Assembly: GCA_014190235.1 (NCBI GenBank)
Contig: BJGC01000016.1
Location: 430 to 50,463, forward strand
Length of the DNA stretch: 50,034 bases
Reading direction: 5' to 3'
DNA from: Actinomycetes bacterium
GTDB taxonomy: Bacteria > Actinomycetota > Acidimicrobiia > Acidimicrobiales > Ilumatobacteraceae
Positions 34,125 to 41,839 of the stretch are shown in pieces. Within the stretch, counting starts at the first letter, position 1. Every line of letters begins with the position of its first letter. Made by a program: the position numbers and the translations under genes. A model generated the notes under the pieces. The model was not told where the DNA came from. It made no database searches and saw only the letters and a program-made list of their open reading frames with translations.

Positions 34125-35112
34125 TCTCACTCAATGGCAAATCGCTGTTGACGCACTACCGCTTGGAGTTATTATCTTTGCTGACAATGGCAAAGAAGAG
34201 TGGCGAAATTCTGTTGCATCGAAAATGGGCGGAGTTCGACACACAGAGGTCTTGATTAATGAAGCCATCGATCACGTAGGTCGTCTTGTCGTGGCGGGTG
34301 AAGCGACAACATCACAACTTGATCTCGCCGGCCCGCCACCAAGGGTTTTCAACATACGAGGTTTGCCGTTGTTGTCTGGTGGAGCTGTAGTGACGGTAGA
34401 GGATGTGACAGAGCAACTTCGAACAGAAAAAGTCCGAACAGACTTTGTCGCAAATCTAAGTCATGAACTCAAGACACCTGTTGGGGCAATCGCTATCCTC
34501 GCCGAACTACTCGAAGGCGAAACAGATCGCGAAACGGTGAAGAAATTGGCGTTGCGAATTGAGTCAGAAACTCATCGCATGACGCAGATGGTGGATGATC
34601 TTTTCGAGCTATCCGGCATTGAGATGCAATCAGTGATGCAAACTCAGGTAAATCTATGCGAAGTCGTGTTCGAAGTAGAGAGAATTATTTCGACGGTTGC
34701 GTCGCACTCTGGGATTGCAATAAAGACACATTTTGATGACAAGCCGATGCTCGTCCTTGGCGACAAGACTCAGTTGCTCTCTGCAGTGAGCAATTTGGCA
34801 GAAAATGCGGTCAAGTACAGCAATGCCGGTGGCATTGTGGAGATGACCCTGTCGCATGAGGGCAAGGATGTTGTCTTGTCCGTGTCCGATCAAGGAATCG
34901 GCATCCCGCCAGACAGTTTGCCCCGTATTTTTGAGCGCTTTTATCGGGTCGATAAGGCTCGCAGTAGGGGCACTGGCGGCTCTGGGCTTGGTTTATCAAT
35001 CGCACGACACGTTATTTCCAATCACCACGGAACCCTGAGCGTGACATCTTCAGAGGGTGAGGGGTCGGTATTTTTGGTCAAATTACCCCAATTAAAGATG
35101 AACACGCCGTAA
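34111..35112 (+). CDS. SenX3/PhoR-like sensor histidine kinase 1
   Basis: A 333-residue kinase: PAS-like N-terminal segment (about 1-95), then DHp with His118 (SHELKTPVG), and the ATPase domain with NLAENAVKYSN, DQGIGIPP, ERFYRVD and GTGGSGLGLSI. It lacks the N-terminal membrane helices present in typical SenX3, so it is probably cytosolic or docks through PhoU. The start GTG 34111 lies inside phoU. No response regulator follows directly; the only one is at 37085, after a second kinase. Confidence 0.88.
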   Translation: MTSFDLTQWQIAVDALPLGVIIFADNGKEEWRNSVASKMGGVRHTEVLINEAIDHVGRLVVAGEATTSQLDLAGPPPRVFNIRGLPLLSGGAVVTVEDVTEQLRTEKVRTDFVANLSHELKTPVGAIAILAELLEGETDRETVKKLALRIESETHRMTQMVDDLFELSGIEMQSVMQTQVNLCEVVFEVERIISTVASHSGIAIKTHFDDKPMLVLGDKTQLLSAVSNLAENAVKYSNAGGIVEMTLSHEGKDVVLSVSDQGIGIPPDSLPRIFERFYRVDKARSRGTGGSGLGLSIARHVISNHHGTLSVTSSEGEGSVFLVKLPQLKMNTP

Positions 35113-35126
35113 ACCGCTCATCTTGT

Positions 35127-35159
35127 GTTCACCTCTAGTTCTTGCTGGGTCGGTGTTAC
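35127..35159 (+). promoter_or_regulatory. PHO-box-like triple direct repeat upstream of the DUF47-pit genes
   Basis: Three consecutive 11-bp units: GTTCACCTCTA (35127-35137), GTTCTTGCTGG (35138-35148) and GTCGGTGTTAC (35149-35159). Unit one matches the GTTCACC core and unit two shares GTTC. The position, about 50-80 bp before the start of the DUF47 fragment, fits an activator site for RegX3, encoded 2 kb downstream. Confidence 0.45.
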
Positions 35160-35205
35160 TTGATAGACATAGGGACACAAGAGACAGGTCATGAAATGAG
35201 GTGAC

Positions 35206-35367
35206 ATGGCGTTTCGACTGATACCGCGTGATGAGGGGTTTTTTCCACTCTTCGAACAAGCCGCAGACATGGCCAATGACTGTGCCCATCGATTGCTGGG
35301 CATCTTGCACTCAGTGCCACCAACGGAGGCCGAAGTCACCGCCATTTGTCTCTGCAGCGGCCTTTAG
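35206..35367 (+). pseudogene. DUF47 (PhoU-like) phosphate transport regulator, N-terminal remnant
   Basis: ATG 35206 after GAGGTG opens a frame that starts like DUF47 proteins (FRLIPRDEGFFPLFEQAADM, then RLLGILHSVPPTEAEVTAI). About 46 residues match before the frame runs out of register into pit sequence and stops at 35367. The full family is about 205 residues, so about three quarters are missing. DUF47 proteins are normally encoded immediately before low-affinity phosphate permeases, as here. Confidence 0.7.
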
Positions 35368-35812
35368 CTTGGGACACGGCGCAAATGATGCCCAAAAAAC
35401 AATGGGACTTATTCTGGCCCTGCTGATTGCGACAAATAAGGTTGGCCCAGAAGCAGATGTCCCGCTGTGGGTGGTGCTCTCAGCGCATTTCGCCATTGCG
35501 CTTGGAACAATGTTTGGGGGATGGCGTATCGTCAAGACGATGGGAACCAAGTTGACCCGCATTCAGCCAATGGGAGGATTCGCTGCTGAGACAGCAGCAG
35601 CGCTGACGCTGTTCTTTACGTCTGCAAAGGGAATTCCAGTATCGACAACGCACACCATTACTGGGGCAATAGTCGGCGTCGGATCAGTGAACAGATTAAG
35701 CGCGGTTCGATGGGGAGTTGCCCGTCGTGTGTTGTGGGCTTGGATATTTACTATTGCAGGAGCAGCACTTGTGGCTGCAGGTGCATACGCAGTCGTGGCG
35801 TTCGTTTCATGA
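35345..35812 (+). pseudogene. Low-affinity inorganic phosphate permease (PiT), C-terminal half
   Basis: From about 35345 the frame encodes the second PiT repeat: SAAAFSLGHGANDAQKTMG, RIQPMGGFAAETAAALTLF, and GIPVSTTHTITGAIVGVG, with about four to five membrane helices. The N-terminal half is absent. Upstream sequence in this frame is the out-of-register DUF47 gene. The simplest reading is one deletion, very roughly 1 kb, that removed the end of DUF47 and the start of pit. The transporter should be non-functional unless the gap is an assembly error. Confidence 0.75.
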
Positions 35813-35825
35813 AACTGGTTCGCAG

Positions 35826-36017
35826 ATGAAAAAGTGGTGGCTAGATCGCCGAGCAGTGATATTCCTGTGCTTTGCCGCAGTTGCTTGTGCCCTGATTCCA
35901 GTGTGTCCAGATAAATTTGACTGGGTGGGCATTTCGGTTACAAGTGTGTATGTGGTGTTGGGTCTTGCATCGTGGCTTGACCATCTAGGCAGGGCGCGTT
36001 CTGGAAGCAGTCGGTAG
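35826..36017 (+). CDS. Small two-helix membrane protein, 63 aa
   Basis: ATG 35826 (KKWWLDRRAVIFLCFAAVAC, then VGISVTSVYVVLGLASWLDH). Two hydrophobic helices are joined by a short loop with Pro-Val-Cys-Pro; both ends are basic. It begins 14 bp after pit and ends 3 bp before kinase 2. The function is not recognised. It may be a small partner of the permease, or a detached membrane part for the helix-less kinase downstream (speculative). Confidence 0.55.
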   Translation: MKKWWLDRRAVIFLCFAAVACALIPVCPDKFDWVGISVTSVYVVLGLASWLDHLGRARSGSSR

Positions 36018-36020
36018 ATA

Positions 36021-37082
36021 ATGAAACTGTGGCTGCGGACACGGGAGATAGAAAAAAAAGGGATAGCCACTGATGTCAATCCCGATCATATTTCTCTCAC
36101 GCAGATGCGGACTGCGCTAAATGCTCTACCAATCGGGGTGGTTATCTACGACGCAGGCGGAAACGAATGGTGGCTTAATCGTGCTGCACATGCGGTGGTT
36201 GATCAACAGCGGGGCCATCAGGACATGGCGCACACGATGACCTCCTTGTCGAACAAGGCATTACATGGCAGAACATCAACCGTACATGTCGATGTTGACG
36301 GCCCCCCCGGGCAGACTCTGGAGATTCGCTCGGTCTCACTCATTAACGGTGGTGCGTTATTGATGATTGAAGACGTCACGGAAAGAATTATTACCGATCG
36401 TGTGCGAACTGATTTTGTCGCAAATATCAGTCACGAACTAAAGACTCCAGTAGGTGCTCTTGCATTGTTGGCAGAGACCATTGCAGGCGAGGCAGATGAA
36501 CCAGATTCCGATATCGAACGTCTTGCCAAGCGAATGGTGGAGGAGTCCCATCGAGTCGCTCGTATTATCGATGATCTTCTTGAACTGGCAAAGATTGAGT
36601 TTGATGGTGTTGCAGATCAAGCGCCAGTAAACATCCAGACAATTCTCTCGGAGGCGGTTGGGCGTGTTAACGCAGTAGCTGTTGCTAATAAAATTTTCAT
36701 AAGTTCTGTACCGATTGATACAGATATCGTCTGTCATGGCGACGCTCGTCAATTGGTTTCGGCAATTACAAACCTGTGTGAAAATGCAGTGAAATATAGC
36801 AATGCGGGGGCGCAAGTGGATGTCGCCGTTACTCGTGAAAGTGGGTATGTCACCATTTCGGTTGCTGACCGCGGAATTGGCATCGAGCCCGAACACCTTG
36901 ATCGTGTCTTTGAACGTTTTTATCGGGTTGATCAAGCCCGCAGCCGACAGACCGGAGGAACAGGTCTTGGATTAGCAATTGTTCGGCATGTGGCAGCAAA
37001 TCATGGCGGTGAGGTGAACGTAGTGTCAACTCCAGGTGAAGGGTCAACGTTTTCACTGCGCTTACCCATGGCGAGAGGGTAA
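36021..37082 (+). CDS. SenX3/PhoR-like sensor histidine kinase 2
   Basis: A 353-residue paralogue of kinase 1 with the same plan: PAS-like segment (25-115), His138 (SHELKTPVG), NLCENAVKYSN, DRGIGIEP, ERFYRVD and GTGLGLAIVRHV. No membrane helix is visible. It lies 3 bp after the small membrane protein and 2 bp before regX3, so it is the direct operon partner of the regulator. Kinase 1 and kinase 2 share long stretches around the H box (RTDFVAN-SHELKTPVGA), indicating duplication. Confidence 0.9.
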   Translation: MKLWLRTREIEKKGIATDVNPDHISLTQMRTALNALPIGVVIYDAGGNEWWLNRAAHAVVDQQRGHQDMAHTMTSLSNKALHGRTSTVHVDVDGPPGQTLEIRSVSLINGGALLMIEDVTERIITDRVRTDFVANISHELKTPVGALALLAETIAGEADEPDSDIERLAKRMVEESHRVARIIDDLLELAKIEFDGVADQAPVNIQTILSEAVGRVNAVAVANKIFISSVPIDTDIVCHGDARQLVSAITNLCENAVKYSNAGAQVDVAVTRESGYVTISVADRGIGIEPEHLDRVFERFYRVDQARSRQTGGTGLGLAIVRHVAANHGGEVNVVSTPGEGSTFSLRLPMARG

Positions 37083-37084
37083 AC

Positions 37085-37789
37085 ATGAGTATGCCAACTG
37101 TTCTCGTTGTCGAAGACGAAGAATCATTTATCGAAGCTCTCCTGGTCGGGCTCAAACGTGAAGGCTTTCGTGTAGAGATTGCCCGAGACGGTCTCCAGGC
37201 GTTAGAGATGTTCGATCTCGTGAAGCCAGATTTAGTGCTACTAGATGTGATGTTGCCCAAGATGTCCGGAATCGATGTCTGCCGTGAACTTCGCAAGAAA
37301 ACTGTCACGCCAATCATTATGGTCACGGCAAAAGGCGCCGAGATAGACACTGTGGTCGGTCTAGAGGTTGGAGCAGACGATTATGTGACAAAGCCTTATC
37401 GCCTGCGTGAACTCACTGCACGCATGCGAGCCGTCATGCGTCGCGTGCCAGCGGAGCGAGGTGGTGAGCTCAGTTCTTCAATTCTTCAAGTTGGCGATAT
37501 CGGTCTTGACCCAGAACAGCACGAGGTCGTGGTGCGTGGCGAGACCATGAGGTTGCCTCTCAAAGAGTTCGAACTGCTACACATTTTGTTGGCCAATGCA
37601 GGTCGTGTTCTTACTCGAGACACCCTGATCGACAGAGTCTGGGGAAGTGATTATGTCGGTGACACCAAAACTCTAGACGTGCATATCAAGAGGTTGCGCT
37701 CCAAGATAGAGATTCAGCCCAGTGTCCCAGCGTGTATTTTGACGATTCGTGGTCTTGGATATAAGTACGACAAGCCCCGCGCGGTTTAG
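37085..37789 (+). CDS. regX3: RegX3-type phosphate response regulator
   Basis: A 234-residue OmpR/PhoB-family regulator. Receiver: acidic pair Asp11/Glu12, phosphoacceptor Asp54 (LVLLDVMLPKMSG), Thr81 and Lys103 (TKPYRLRELTARMRAVMRR, typical of RegX3). C-terminal winged helix: LPLKEFELLHILLANAGRVL, LDVHIKRLRSKIE and IRGLGYKYD. Shine-Dalgarno GAGAGGG before ATG 37085. It is the only response regulator for two kinases here and the likely reader of the PHO-like repeats at 33280 and 35127. Confidence 0.92.
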   Translation: MSMPTVLVVEDEESFIEALLVGLKREGFRVEIARDGLQALEMFDLVKPDLVLLDVMLPKMSGIDVCRELRKKTVTPIIMVTAKGAEIDTVVGLEVGADDYVTKPYRLRELTARMRAVMRRVPAERGGELSSSILQVGDIGLDPEQHEVVVRGETMRLPLKEFELLHILLANAGRVLTRDTLIDRVWGSDYVGDTKTLDVHIKRLRSKIEIQPSVPACILTIRGLGYKYDKPRAV

Positions 37790-37792
37790 TAT
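37787..37792 (+). promoter_or_regulatory. -10 element of the MFS gene (leaderless layout)
   Basis: TAGTAT overlaps the regX3 stop codon and ends 6 nt before GTG 37799. Confidence 0.55.
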
Positions 37793-37798
37793 TTCCGT

Positions 37799-39061
37799 GT
37801 GAACACGGTCGATCCATCGCTGCCAGACAAACTCGGTCGACGGCCAGGTGGACTTGCCCCAATCGCGCCACTTGTTCGCCTGAAGCGCGTGCATGCTCTG
37901 ATGACCGCAGGCGAGACCATCATGGCGGTTGCGCTCGCTGACTCGTTGTTTTTGTCAATCAGTCCAGATGCTGCGCGAACCAAAGTCATTTTGTTTCTGG
38001 CTATCAGCATGGCGCCCTTTGCAGTAGTGGCACCTCTTGTTGGTCCAGCAATCGACCGCATGCCTGGTGGTCAGCGCTTGGTGATTGTGCTGGTGTCGTT
38101 TTTGCGAGCAGTAGTGATGGTGGCCATGATGTTTCATGTCGATTCCCTCGCACTGTTTCCACTTGCGTTTGCGGCTCTCGTATTGTCCAAGACCTACAGC
38201 ATTGCAAAGTCGGCATTGGTGCCAACGACAATTGTCGGGGACGAAGGACTCGTTGAAGCAAATAGCAAGCTCGGACAAATCGCCGGAATTGTCGGCTTTG
38301 TGGTGGTGTTCCCGGCTGGCTTAGTGCAGATTTTTAGCACTCCTGCGACACTGTGTTTTGGTGCAGTTGTATTTGTGACCGCATCCGTCTTTGCGTTTCA
38401 GTTGCCCAAAGATGTTGTGATTGCTGATTCCCGTGCCGAACGCCTTGAGGTGCGTGAGTTGCATTCACAACAAGTTGTCCGCGCGGCAAACATGATGAGA
38501 ATTCTGCGTGGCAGTGCTGGATTCATGTTCTTTCATCTTGCATTTTGGTTACGTGGCGAAACTGCAGGTACAGCATGGTTTGGCATAGCAGTTGGATTCG
38601 GAGCGCTCTGTACTTTGGGGGCAAACACAGTTGCTCCTGATTTGCGGCGCAAGATGTCCGTTGAAAAAATGCTATTAACAACAATGATCGTACTTGCACT
38701 TATGGGTCTTCTTGCGGGCTTCTCCGGACGCGTACTTGCTGGCATCGCACTCGCCGGAATTGTTAATGGTGCTGCTGCAATTGGTCGGCTGGCATTTGAA
38801 TCGATTGTGCAGCGAGATGCCCCTGACGCAAACCGGGGTCGCGCTTTTGCACAATTTGAAACTCAAAATCAGATGGCGTGGGTCTTGGCTGGGCTGCTTC
38901 CGGTTATTTTCACTCCATCTGGAAAAATTGGTTTCTTTGTTGTCGCAATTGCTGGTATCGCTGGTTGTGTTGTCTTTATCAAACAAGTACCGCGCGCAAC
39001 AAAGAGGTCTACTGCAACTCCAGACGTGCGATCCATAAGCCCGGAGCCTCCAACTCGTTAG
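37799..39061 (+). CDS. Major facilitator superfamily transporter
   Basis: A 420-residue membrane protein with about 10-12 helices (for example VILFLAISMAPFAVVAPLVG, then PAIDRMPGG between helices 2 and 3 as an MFS A-like loop). The substrate cannot be inferred. It starts with GTG, has its own promoter, and its 3' end overlaps the convergent DUF2342 gene by 53 bp. Confidence 0.8.
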   Translation: MNTVDPSLPDKLGRRPGGLAPIAPLVRLKRVHALMTAGETIMAVALADSLFLSISPDAARTKVILFLAISMAPFAVVAPLVGPAIDRMPGGQRLVIVLVSFLRAVVMVAMMFHVDSLALFPLAFAALVLSKTYSIAKSALVPTTIVGDEGLVEANSKLGQIAGIVGFVVVFPAGLVQIFSTPATLCFGAVVFVTASVFAFQLPKDVVIADSRAERLEVRELHSQQVVRAANMMRILRGSAGFMFFHLAFWLRGETAGTAWFGIAVGFGALCTLGANTVAPDLRRKMSVEKMLLTTMIVLALMGLLAGFSGRVLAGIALAGIVNGAAAIGRLAFESIVQRDAPDANRGRAFAQFETQNQMAWVLAGLLPVIFTPSGKIGFFVVAIAGIAGCVVFIKQVPRATKRSTATPDVRSISPEPPTR

Positions 39062-40196
39062 GCGTAGGCAGGTTCGCCGCGTCAGCCATGAGCATGAGCA
39101 AGGCGTCTTCTCCGCCGCGCTGCAGAACTCCATCGATGAATGCTCGTCCACTCTGCAATTGTTGATGTGACAGTTTTAAGCCCAAGAGATGCTCAACAAA
39201 CACAGCATCTGGTCCGGTCTCAAGACGCCGGCGCCGCGCTGCTTCTGCAATCTGTTTACTGCCACCAAGAATACGCTCGGTGACGACATCAACGACATGA
39301 TCGATATATGAGATTACGGCCGACGCGTGCGCATCAAGAAGCGGAGCGATGCGTCCTTGTTCTGGTGTACGAACTGCGCCCATTAGCGCTGTTGGGTCTG
39401 CAAAGACACTTTGCAGATTTTGCATGGCACTTGGATCACTGATGTCGAGATCTGAAAGTTTGTCAAAAATTGCAGTCGCATCTGGGCGAAATGCAGCCAC
39501 ATGTTGTCTCACAAGTGCCGTGACTCCTTGGTCAACGGCGGTCGTCGACAAAACAGCATGAGATGTGAGTTCATGAATCAATACCCACATGCGAACATCG
39601 TCGGTATTGAGACTCCAGTCAACGGCAAATTTTTCAATAGACGACGGCAGAAGCATTAGTTGGCTAGTGTCAGGACGAGGCAGTGGTAAGTCGTACTGTC
39701 CAAATGCTCGCTGTGCCATTGCGCCAATCATTGAGCCGATTGACATTCCAAGTAGTGCTGGTGACATCATTGCGCTAAGACCAGAAAGCATCGACGACAT
39801 CGGATCTTCGCTGCCGTCAGATGTTGGCCGCTGTGACAGAGCATTGGCTAGATCTGTAAACAACGGACGAAAGTCTTGCAATGTGCGGTGCGCCCATAAT
39901 GCGCGCGTCGTGGGATGTAATTCTGTGCGCGTGTTGTGTGGGTCTGTCGAGAGCGTTGTCACATCGCGAACATGCATGTCAGCAATAGTGGCTAATTCGG
40001 CAAATGCAAACCGCACTTGGGGATCAGGGGTTTCGTCAGGTGAGTCGCCAACCGCTCCGAGTGCGGCAAACTGCTTTGCCATGTCCCAATTAAGTGGCCC
40101 CTGGCTAGACATTGCCTTGGCCATATCGGCAAAGAAAGGTATTCCGGCAAAGGGATTTGGCATATCTGGGGGTTCGGGCAAATCATCTGAGGCCAT
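39009..40196 (-). CDS. DUF2342 (zinc-dependent metalloprotease-like) protein
   Basis: A 395-residue protein with the architecture of the actinobacterial DUF2342 family: LWAHRTLQDFRPLFTDL, a Met/Gly-rich stretch (MSIGSMIGAMAQRAFGQYDL), LPSSIEKFAVDW, and a C-terminal domain with RRRLETGPDAVFVEHLLGL. The presumed metal motif reads HELTSH (208-213): Ser takes the second His position of HExxH and His is shifted by one, so protease activity is doubtful. Start ATG 40196 with a -10 element at six bases. Confidence 0.8.
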   Translation of the reverse strand: MASDDLPEPPDMPNPFAGIPFFADMAKAMSSQGPLNWDMAKQFAALGAVGDSPDETPDPQVRFAFAELATIADMHVRDVTTLSTDPHNTRTELHPTTRALWAHRTLQDFRPLFTDLANALSQRPTSDGSEDPMSSMLSGLSAMMSPALLGMSIGSMIGAMAQRAFGQYDLPLPRPDTSQLMLLPSSIEKFAVDWSLNTDDVRMWVLIHELTSHAVLSTTAVDQGVTALVRQHVAAFRPDATAIFDKLSDLDISDPSAMQNLQSVFADPTALMGAVRTPEQGRIAPLLDAHASAVISYIDHVVDVVTERILGGSKQIAEAARRRRLETGPDAVFVEHLLGLKLSHQQLQSGRAFIDGVLQRGGEDALLMLMADAANLPTPNELEAPGLWIARLELQ

Positions 40197-40202
40197 AGGG
40201 CA

Positions 40203-40222
40203 AGGTTATGCGCAGTTAGCCT
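40203..40222. promoter_or_regulatory. Divergent -10 elements, DUF2342 and epimerase-like genes
   Basis: Minus strand: TAACCT (40203-40208), 6 nt before ATG 40196. Plus strand: TAGCCT (40217-40222), 7 nt before ATG 40230. The start codons are 33 bp apart. The plus-strand element shares GCAGTTAGCCTG with the promoter of the GT4 gene at 49392. Confidence 0.45.
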
Positions 40223-40229
40223 GCTCTGC

Positions 40230-41114
40230 ATGACCCAATCGGCACAAAGAACGGTTCCTTGCGCCACCGTGCTGAATGCACAGTCGCTTGCTTCGCTGCG
40301 TGATGACGGCGCAATCCTCATTCAGCAGACGCGATTATTTTTAAGCGACGCAACCAGTCGTCAAGTCACGCATCTTGTGTTCGTTTCGTCAGCAATGGTG
40401 TACGGAGCGTGGGAAAACAATGCAGTGCCACTCACTGAAGACGCACCGCTTCGACCTGACCCTGAATTTTCGCTGGTGTGCGCATTCGCGGTTGCCGAAG
40501 CCCTAGTCGAAGATTGGCGCAGTGCTGTGAGTGGTCGCTCCTCTACGATTCTGCGGCCAGTTCCGGTGGTCACTCGCGGATCAACGAGTTCGTTAGTCGC
40601 AGCACTTGCTCAAGCAGCCGGAAGTGAGATGTCATTGAGTCTGCCTGCCGCACAATTCTTAAACTCATCTGATTTAGATGCTGCGATTGAGATTTGCTGC
40701 AAGAACTGTCCAGATGGTGTCTTTAATGTGTCACCAGATGGCGCGATTAGCGGAGAACGTTTGCGTAAGTTGGCGGCACGGCCGTTGCAGTTGCGCCTAC
40801 CACGTTTTGCTGTTGAGTGGGTTGACGCAATGCGGTGGCGTGCCGAGCGCGGACCAATTCCGCCCGGCTTACGGTCGTACTCGCGTTTTTCATGGGTGGT
40901 GTCCAATGATCGTCTCAAACAACTCGGCTGGATTCCGCAAGTAACAAATGAAGAGGCCTACATTGAAGGAACAGAAGGATCGTTTTTTGACGGGCTGAGT
41001 GCCAAACGACGCCAAGAGATTGGCCTTATCGCGAGTGTGGTGGTGATTGTCAGCGTTGTGACGTTGCTATGGCGCCTCTTGAGACATCGGTCGCGGCGCA
41101 ATAATATTGGCTAG
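40230..41114 (+). CDS. Degenerate NAD-dependent epimerase-like protein with C-terminal membrane anchor
   Basis: A 294-residue protein related to extended SDR/epimerases: VTHLVFVSSAMVYGAWENN, TILRPVPVVTRGS, DGVFNVSPDGAISGERLRKL. The first 50 or so residues are too short for the Rossmann GxxGxxG unit, which is absent. The usual YxxxK is replaced by residues around SLVCAFAVAEALV, so no catalytic Tyr/Lys is present. The C-terminus adds a single membrane helix (IGLIASVVVIVSVVTLLW) with a basic tail. It may be a binding or structural protein, or a gene that lost its 5' part. Its end overlaps a small antisense gene by 48 bp. Confidence 0.65.
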   Translation: MTQSAQRTVPCATVLNAQSLASLRDDGAILIQQTRLFLSDATSRQVTHLVFVSSAMVYGAWENNAVPLTEDAPLRPDPEFSLVCAFAVAEALVEDWRSAVSGRSSTILRPVPVVTRGSTSSLVAALAQAAGSEMSLSLPAAQFLNSSDLDAAIEICCKNCPDGVFNVSPDGAISGERLRKLAARPLQLRLPRFAVEWVDAMRWRAERGPIPPGLRSYSRFSWVVSNDRLKQLGWIPQVTNEEAYIEGTEGSFFDGLSAKRRQEIGLIASVVVIVSVVTLLWRLLRHRSRRNNIG

Positions 41115-41228
41115 GCATTGTTCGACTTGTCTTTGGGCATCAGCGATTTCGGTGGGATGGCGCCATGTACGGCTGTTCAGCGGCGGAGGTGCAACGGAAG
41201 TATCTTCGTCGTTGTCACTGCTTTCCAT
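41067..41228 (-). CDS. Small acidic protein with RTWRHPTE motif, 53 aa
   Basis: A short protein that begins acidic (MESSDNDEDTS), then a Pro run and RTWRHPTEI. The RTWxHPSE-like motif recurs in N-terminal parts of several Acidimicrobiia/actinobacterial proteins, where its role is unknown. ATG 41228 is chosen because TATTGT (41238-41243, minus strand) ends 9 nt upstream. It overlaps the end of the convergent epimerase-like gene. The function is unknown. Confidence 0.5.
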   Translation of the reverse strand: MESSDNDEDTSVAPPPLNSRTWRHPTEIADAQRQVEQCLANIIAPRPMSQEAP

Positions 41229-41256
41229 AGAAGACCAACAATAGTTCCAAATTGTC

Positions 41257-41288
41257 ATCAAGTCTCGTCGGTAATCAAGTCTCGTCGG
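41257..41288. repeat. Short tandem repeat, 15 bp at 17-bp period
   Basis: ATCAAGTCTCGTCGG occurs at 41257-41271 and again at 41274-41288, directly upstream of the moaE -10 element at 41300. The second unit spans the -35 position. It may be slippage or a tandem regulator site. Confidence 0.7.
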
Positions 41289-41299
41289 CATTGGGACAC

Positions 41300-41305
41300 T
41301 ACGAT
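41300..41305 (+). promoter_or_regulatory. -10 element of moaE (leaderless layout)
   Basis: TACGAT ends 6 nt before GTG 41312 and so favours that start over the longer frame from 41252. Confidence 0.55.
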
Positions 41306-41311
41306 GTACCT

Positions 41312-41839
41312 GTGCAGGCGACCAGTATTGACAATAATTGGTGCGCCATTAGCAGTGAACCTCTGCCAATCCAAGAGGCCTATGAGTGGGCCATCTTGCC
41401 GCAGTGCGGAGCGGTTGTCGTGTTTTCCGGAATCGTTCGAGATCATGCCGATGGACGCAACGATGTGACTGCGCTGACGTATGAGGCTTTTGAAGCAGAA
41501 GTCGTCAAAAAATTTAACGACATCGTGACAGAATTGCGCAAACGGTGGTCAGCGGTCGGACGAGTCGCGTTGTTGCATCGTCTCGGAACATTGTCACTCG
41601 GTGAATCGTCAGTGCTAACCGTTGTATCAGCCCCTCATCGCGACATGGCCTTCGAGGCGGCTCGTTTTGCGATTGATGCACTCAAAGAATCTGCTCCGAT
41701 CTGGAAAAAGGAACACTGGATAGGTGGTTCTGATTGGGGGACAGGTGCACACGACGTTGTTGCTCCTGAGAATGTAAAATCTCAGCACTCTACAAATAGT
41801 GCGACAGCAACTACTGCGATAGATAGTACGAACCAATGA
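41312..41839 (+). CDS. moaE: Molybdopterin synthase catalytic subunit
   Basis: A 175-residue MoaE, the large subunit that makes molybdopterin with MoaD. Signatures: CGAVVVFSGIVRDHADGRND, ALTYEAFEAEV, HRLGTLSLGESSVLTVVSAP, and the catalytic lysines in KESAPIWKKEHW. A Ser/Thr-rich tail of about 20 residues follows the domain. No moaD or other cofactor genes are near. Its stop overlaps the next start (ATGA). Confidence 0.92.
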   Translation: MQATSIDNNWCAISSEPLPIQEAYEWAILPQCGAVVVFSGIVRDHADGRNDVTALTYEAFEAEVVKKFNDIVTELRKRWSAVGRVALLHRLGTLSLGESSVLTVVSAPHRDMAFEAARFAIDALKESAPIWKKEHWIGGSDWGTGAHDVVAPENVKSQHSTNSATATTAIDSTNQ

